Assembly: GCA_964607245.1 (NCBI GenBank)
Contig: CAZSIB010000021.1
Span: forward strand, 1 to 9,919
Source: CAZLPZ01 sp964607245
GTDB lineage: Bacteria; Pseudomonadota; Alphaproteobacteria; Micavibrionales; Micavibrionaceae
Direction of reading: 5' to 3'
Length of the DNA stretch: 9,919 nucleotides
The position numbers were made by a program, and so were the translations under genes. How positions within the stretch are numbered: position 1 is the stretch's first letter; every line of letters starts with the position of its first letter. Shown piece by piece: positions 6,613 to 9,919 of this stretch. The notes beneath the pieces were generated by a model, which had not been told where the DNA came from, ran no database searches, and worked only from the letters and a program-made list of their open reading frames with translations.

Positions 6613-7389
6613 TTATTGAGCATCGTAATTGGGGATATCGGCGTCGCCCCCTGTTCCCTGATCGTCAATCAAGGCGGCGCGGCGTTGATAGGTGGCACTG
6701 CGGACCGTTGCGTAATAATCAATCGAATTACGGCGCAGATCGGCCAAGGCGTCCATCAACTGGTCACGTTGGTCGATGATGCTGACGCCAAATCGGGTGA
6801 AATACAAACCTTCGCGGTCTGTATTCTTGAGCCATAAGCGCACGGGATCGGCGGCCATATCGACCATATGGCCGGTGTAATCGCGTAATGTCGCGGGGGG
6901 AAGGAGGGGGGCGACCATATACGGGCCATCGGCAACACCCCAGACGGCTAAGGTTTGACCAAAATCTTCGGGTTCGTCTTCGATTCCGCCCATCGCGGCC
7001 ACATCAAAAATACCCCCAAGACCCAGGATGGAATTCACGACCATGCGCACAGTCGCGTTTCCTGTGCCGTTTAAATCGCCTTGTAACATCTGATTCCCGA
7101 TGGTGATGGGAGATTTCAAGTTATTCAGAACGTTATGAACGCCTGTTCGCGCCCCTTTCGGAAGAACCGCCCGGTAGGCGCGGGTGACGGGAAGCAGGAG
7201 GGTTTGATCCACCGCGTCATTAAAGGCAAAAACCGCGCGGTTATAGCCTTCGAACGGGTCATGGATCGCCGCATCTGGATCGGCGGCGGCTGTGTCCATC
7301 CCTTTCGACGTGGCGCATGCCGATAAAGAAAAGAGGGATAAAGCAAGCACAAATAAACGGGTAAAGCGCGGAGCGGATAAAAACGGCAT
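6613..7389 (-). CDS. mlaA: MlaA (VacJ) outer-membrane phospholipid-removal lipoprotein
   Basis: MlaA is a doughnut-shaped lipoprotein in the inner face of the outer membrane that extracts phospholipids from the outer leaflet and passes them to MlaC. The 258-residue product has a lipoprotein signal: basic start, hydrophobic 12-22, and lipobox LSAC with the lipidated Cys25. Ala at +2 fits Lol export to the outer membrane. Family landmarks are DPFEGYNRAVFAFND (44-58), NVLNNLKSPITIGNQMLQGD (86-105), GNATVRMVVNSILGLGGIFD (110-129), EDFGQTLAVWGV (141-152) and GPYMVAPLLPPATLRD (155-170). The acidic tail after about 241 (DDQGTGGDADIPNYDAQ) is lineage-variable. The ATG at 7389 has AAAAAGG at 7 nt. It is read with mlaC on the minus strand but separated from it by a terminator-like hairpin. 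A candidate promoter lies upstream at 7467-7495. Confidence 0.95.
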   Translation of the reverse strand: MPFLSAPRFTRLFVLALSLFSLSACATSKGMDTAAADPDAAIHDPFEGYNRAVFAFNDAVDQTLLLPVTRAYRAVLPKGARTGVHNVLNNLKSPITIGNQMLQGDLNGTGNATVRMVVNSILGLGGIFDVAAMGGIEDEPEDFGQTLAVWGVADGPYMVAPLLPPATLRDYTGHMVDMAADPVRLWLKNTDREGLYFTRFGVSIIDQRDQLMDALADLRRNSIDYYATVRSATYQRRAALIDDQGTGGDADIPNYDAQ

Positions 7390-7408
7390 AAGAGAACCTT
7401 TTTAAAGT

Positions 7409-7432
7409 AAAAAGCAAGCAGATCGGCTGCTT
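7409..7432 (-). terminator. Weak hairpin with T-run in the mlaA leader
   Basis: On the minus strand AAGCAG, a 5-nt loop and CTGCTT (7432-7416) are followed by GC and TTTTT (7413-7409). The stem is only 6 bp. It could end read-through from lptG or be part of the 5' leader of mlaA, 20 bp before its start codon. Confidence 0.3.
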
Positions 7433-7466
7433 AAAGGAGGCGTGACCTCTTTATTAAACCAAAAAA

Positions 7467-7495
7467 ACTTTACAGATCGGTGAAAACTTTATCAA
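7467..7495 (-). promoter_or_regulatory. Candidate promoter for mlaA
   Basis: On the minus strand TTGATA (7495-7490; 5/6 to TTGACA) and TAAAGT (7472-7467; 4/6 to TATAAT) are spaced by exactly 17 nt. Transcription would start near 7460, giving a leader of about 70 nt. It lies in the 198-bp gap between lptG and mlaA, which otherwise holds only the weak hairpin at 7409-7432 and no visible gene. Found by eye. Confidence 0.38.
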
Positions 7496-7587
7496 CAGCA
7501 GGTTAAAATGAGGATGGCGAAGAACAGGGGGCGCGGTCAAGCGGGGAGAGGGGCAGTCTTGCAGATTGTGGCAATAATATCACAGAT

Positions 7588-8712
7588 TTACTGGTCCTCT
7601 TGATTTAATACGGCGATGGCGCCAAAGCCACCGGTCAAAAGGGCGGGGCCAATCGCGGCAAGCCAAATTGGGATTTGGCCCGAGGCCCCGAGTGCCTGCA
7701 AAAAATTATTTGTAAAGAAGACCAAGAATCCTGCCCCGATCCCGACGACAATCAAGAAAACCTGGCCGCTTGCCCGGACAGGGCGTATCGACACCAAGGT
7801 GGCGATCATAATTAAGGTTATACATAATAATGGAAGCATGATGAGCCCGGCAAAATGAATCTGAAGCGGCAGGGTCGGGAAGCCGCTGGATTTCAGTTGA
7901 TGAATAAAATGGGGCATCTGCCAGAAGGAAATGGTTTCGGTCGGCGAGAAACTTTGTTCGAGATCCGCGCGGGTGAGTGTTGTTGCGAGGCGCAAATCAT
8001 CTGTTTTCACCGGGGTCAGGTCATTGGGGGAGATCTGCGCCGGGTCAGAGAAAGACCACGCTCCTTTTTCCAGGCGTGCACCCTTGGCATCAATGCGCTT
8101 CACCAGGCGGTGATCCGGCGTGAATGAAAAAACGGTCACGTCCACAAGATCCCATTCGGGAAAAATGACTTTTTGCGCGTGAAGGAGTAGATAACCTGAA
8201 TCGTTCTTATTGTCGTCTGTTTCCGTTTGTCGCAGCCATAATCCCTGTCCCAACAGCGCGATCATATGCGTTTCTTTTTTTAAGAATTTTTCTTCGTATT
8301 GCAAATAGGTCCGTTCTGTTGCGGCCGATAGGGGGTGGATCAGAGTCGTAAGCGTCAGGCCAAACAAAAAGGCAACCGCAAACAACGGAAGCATCAGTTG
8401 CCACAACGAGGCGCCGGCAGCGCGTAAAATCACAATTTCGTGGCGCCGATTTAATGTCGACAGAGTGAACATCGCCGAAAATAAAACAATAAAGGGCGCG
8501 ATCGTCAGGATATTCCCGGGGATTTTTAAAAGGGTGAGATAAAGGATCAGACTGGGGTCTAATCCGCTGGCTTTTGCCAAACGACGCATCAGTTCAATTG
8601 AATCAAAAAGTGCCATCACGGCCAAGAGAAGCGCAAGCAACAGGGCGATGTGCCCGAAATAATATCGGGCCAAATATAGGTTCAATGTAAGGCGGGTACG
8701 AGAGGATATCAT
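7588..8712 (-). CDS. lptG: LPS export system permease LptG
   Basis: LptG pairs with LptF to form the transmembrane core of the LptB2FG ABC exporter, which pulls lipopolysaccharide from the outer leaflet of the inner membrane and hands it to LptC. The 374 residues show the family layout: three helices (about 17-38, 62-84, 103-126), a periplasmic beta-jellyroll (about 130-272), then three helices (about 283-306, 316-336, 347-368). The cytoplasmic loop LNRRHEIVILRAAGAS (87-102) is the conserved coupling region that contacts LptB. The GLWLRQ segment (157-162) starts the periplasmic domain, as in LptG relatives. The ATG (8712-8710) overlaps the lptF stop in an ATGA arrangement, so the two are translationally coupled. 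LptF and LptG resemble each other; this one is called LptG from its downstream position and GLWLR motif. LptB, LptC and LptA are not in the window. Confidence 0.93.
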   Translation of the reverse strand: MISSRTRLTLNLYLARYYFGHIALLLALLLAVMALFDSIELMRRLAKASGLDPSLILYLTLLKIPGNILTIAPFIVLFSAMFTLSTLNRRHEIVILRAAGASLWQLMLPLFAVAFLFGLTLTTLIHPLSAATERTYLQYEEKFLKKETHMIALLGQGLWLRQTETDDNKNDSGYLLLHAQKVIFPEWDLVDVTVFSFTPDHRLVKRIDAKGARLEKGAWSFSDPAQISPNDLTPVKTDDLRLATTLTRADLEQSFSPTETISFWQMPHFIHQLKSSGFPTLPLQIHFAGLIMLPLLCITLIMIATLVSIRPVRASGQVFLIVVGIGAGFLVFFTNNFLQALGASGQIPIWLAAIGPALLTGGFGAIAVLNQEDQ

Positions 8713-9812
8713 GTGACTTTTCCTTCCTCGCGCGACGCGCGTTCAAGGATAAAGACAGATGTGGCGAGGGGAATCATCACCAGGGCATACATCAAGAGAA
8801 CGCCCATATTATTTTTTGCGGCAAAGGAAAATGCGCTGATATACAGGCTTTGGAGGATCAGTACGCTGCCCGCCACCCAAATTACTTCCGCCATACGGCG
8901 ATCGCGACCAAAGGGGCGAAGTAAAAGAAGACAAATCGACATCATAAAGAAACAAGGGGCCAAAAGCGGTGACAGGATGCGGCGGTGAAATTCGGCACGA
9001 AATTCTTGGGCTTTTTCCTGGGCTTCGGTGTCGGTTGCGCGCGGCCATAACAAATCGGGGGTTGTCCGTTCTTCGGGTTCGGCCCAGCGCCGCCGAATGG
9101 GCCCTTGATCCGGCAAATCGATGACGTAACGTTCGAAACTTAAGCGCTCCACTTTTCCGGTGCTTGGATTTCGGGTTTGGCGCGCGCCGTTATACACAAT
9201 CACCTGTTGGCTGTTTTCCGTGGCAACAAGTTGCCCACGTCGCGCCAGAATGGTGACGGGCAGAGGGTTTTCAGGGCGGGCGTCATAGACCATGAGTCCG
9301 GCAAGGGCGCCGTTGTCTTGGCGGTTTGCCACGTAAATCGTGACATCGTTCCCAACGGAATTAAAAACACCCTCCCGAAAAATCAGGGCGGAATATTGGG
9401 ATTTGATGATCTGGCGCAGTTCGTTCAAATGGGCGAGTGTGAGCGGAGCCACCCAACTCATCAAGATAAACATGACGATCATCACGCCGATGGACAAGGT
9501 AAACCCGGGTCGGGCGATTTGCGCGGGGCTCAAGCCCGTTGCCTGCATCACGGCGAGTTCGCCATCCCGGCGCAAGCGTAGATAGACAAAAACCACGGCG
9601 GTCGCCATGGCAATGGGCAGGATCACTTCGAAAAAACGCGGTAATGCCAAGAGCGACAGGGTCATGAAGATGAGGCCCGATGCCCCAGATTCGATCACCA
9701 GTTCAAGAAAGCGTAAAGATTGTGTGACCAGGAGTACCCCCGCCAACACAACGGCGACAAGCACGGTACTGCCGGCCATTTGAAGGGTTAAATAACGGTC
9801 AAATTTACGCAT
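8709..9812 (-). CDS. lptF: LPS export system permease LptF
   Basis: Partner of LptG in the inner-membrane LptB2FG transporter that powers lipopolysaccharide transport. The 367 residues contain helices at about 12-34, 47-79 (long hydrophobic stretch), 102-123, then a periplasmic jellyroll (about 124-275) and helices at about 278-299, 307-329 and 335-356. Family features include the N-terminal FDRYLTLQM, the coupling loop RRDGELAVMQATGLS (81-95) and EFHRRILSPLLAP (274-286) at the return to the membrane. The ATG at 9812-9810 has AGG 7 nt upstream, inside GATAGG. The stop codon overlaps the lptG start by 4 bp. The upstream 107 bp hold a structured repeat (9864-9913) and only a poor promoter candidate (TTGAAA at 9857-9852). 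The charged stretch 237-272 (RRRWAEPEERTT) near the end of the periplasmic domain is Arg/Glu-rich. Confidence 0.94.
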   Translation of the reverse strand: MRKFDRYLTLQMAGSTVLVAVVLAGVLLVTQSLRFLELVIESGASGLIFMTLSLLALPRFFEVILPIAMATAVVFVYLRLRRDGELAVMQATGLSPAQIARPGFTLSIGVMIVMFILMSWVAPLTLAHLNELRQIIKSQYSALIFREGVFNSVGNDVTIYVANRQDNGALAGLMVYDARPENPLPVTILARRGQLVATENSQQVIVYNGARQTRNPSTGKVERLSFERYVIDLPDQGPIRRRWAEPEERTTPDLLWPRATDTEAQEKAQEFRAEFHRRILSPLLAPCFFMMSICLLLLRPFGRDRRMAEVIWVAGSVLILQSLYISAFSFAAKNNMGVLLMYALVMIPLATSVFILERASREEGKVT

Positions 9813-9863
9813 CTCAGAACCTATCCATGATCTCTACTCTGACGTTCGATTTTTCAAGTTTTT

Positions 9864-9913
9864 CTGCGCTTCCGGTGCTCACGTACATTTATGTACGCTG
9901 CGCTCCGGTTCTC
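9864..9913. repeat. Palindrome flanked by imperfect direct repeats, upstream of lptF
   Basis: A perfect inverted repeat CGTACAT-TT-ATGTACG (9882-9897) sits between two near-identical direct repeats, CTGCGCTTCCGGTGCTC (9864-9880) and CTGCGCTCCGGTTCTC (9898-9913). The left one is followed by one extra A before the palindrome. The modular build suggests a dispersed intergenic repeat unit rather than a single-gene operator. There is no T-run on either side. It lies 52-101 bp upstream of the lptF start and reaches almost to the window edge, so its true right boundary may be outside. Confidence 0.6.
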
Positions 9914-9919
9914 GAAAAC

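Noticed and set aside
1..9919. Search for tRNA genes, CRISPR arrays, insertion sequences, toxin-antitoxin or defence genes
   Set aside because: No T-arm pattern in a tRNA context, no regularly spaced repeats, no transposase motifs and no defence-type domains were seen on either strand.

Overview
The window looks like ordinary chromosomal DNA of an alphaproteobacterium with moderate GC. The best taxonomic clue is a 17-codon gene fragment at the left edge, on the minus strand, which reads as an EF-Tu N-terminus with the PHCNIGT form typical of Alphaproteobacteria. The adjacent lptF-lptG pair, the mlaA/mlaC pair and a 598-residue acyl-CoA dehydrogenase with an extended C-terminus also fit this group. 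Genus cannot be fixed from the sequence.

Layout: (1) 1-51, start of tuf on the minus strand, with a probable promoter at 118-146. (2) 217-1820, two plus-strand genes of unknown function (137 and 367 residues); the second appears AT-richer than its neighbours. (3) 1912-4016, a two-gene plus-strand operon: a FAD acyl-CoA dehydrogenase followed 2 bp later by an SCP2 lipid-carrier protein. (4) 4022-4138, a palindromic multi-hairpin repeat filling the convergent gap, with a possible plus-strand terminator inside it. (5) 4173-9812, an unbroken minus-strand block, in transcription order lptF, lptG, mlaA, mlaC, ettA. (6) 9864-9913, a palindrome flanked by direct repeats, upstream of lptF.

The minus-strand block is largely an outer-membrane asymmetry neighbourhood. 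LptF and LptG are the permease subunits that extract LPS from the inner membrane. MlaA (outer-membrane lipoprotein) and MlaC (periplasmic carrier) remove misplaced phospholipid from the outer leaflet. The two pairs are separated by a 198-bp gap with a candidate promoter, and mlaA and mlaC are separated by a strong hairpin plus T-run. ettA encodes a ribosome-associated ABC-F translation factor; it lies 55 bp after mlaC and may be read through from it. The plus-strand acyl-CoA dehydrogenase/SCP2 pair probably serves fatty-acyl-CoA oxidation.

No mobile element, CRISPR array, tRNA, rRNA or evident defence system is visible. The least explained items are the two unknown genes, the two structured repeats and the hairpin between mlaA and mlaC.
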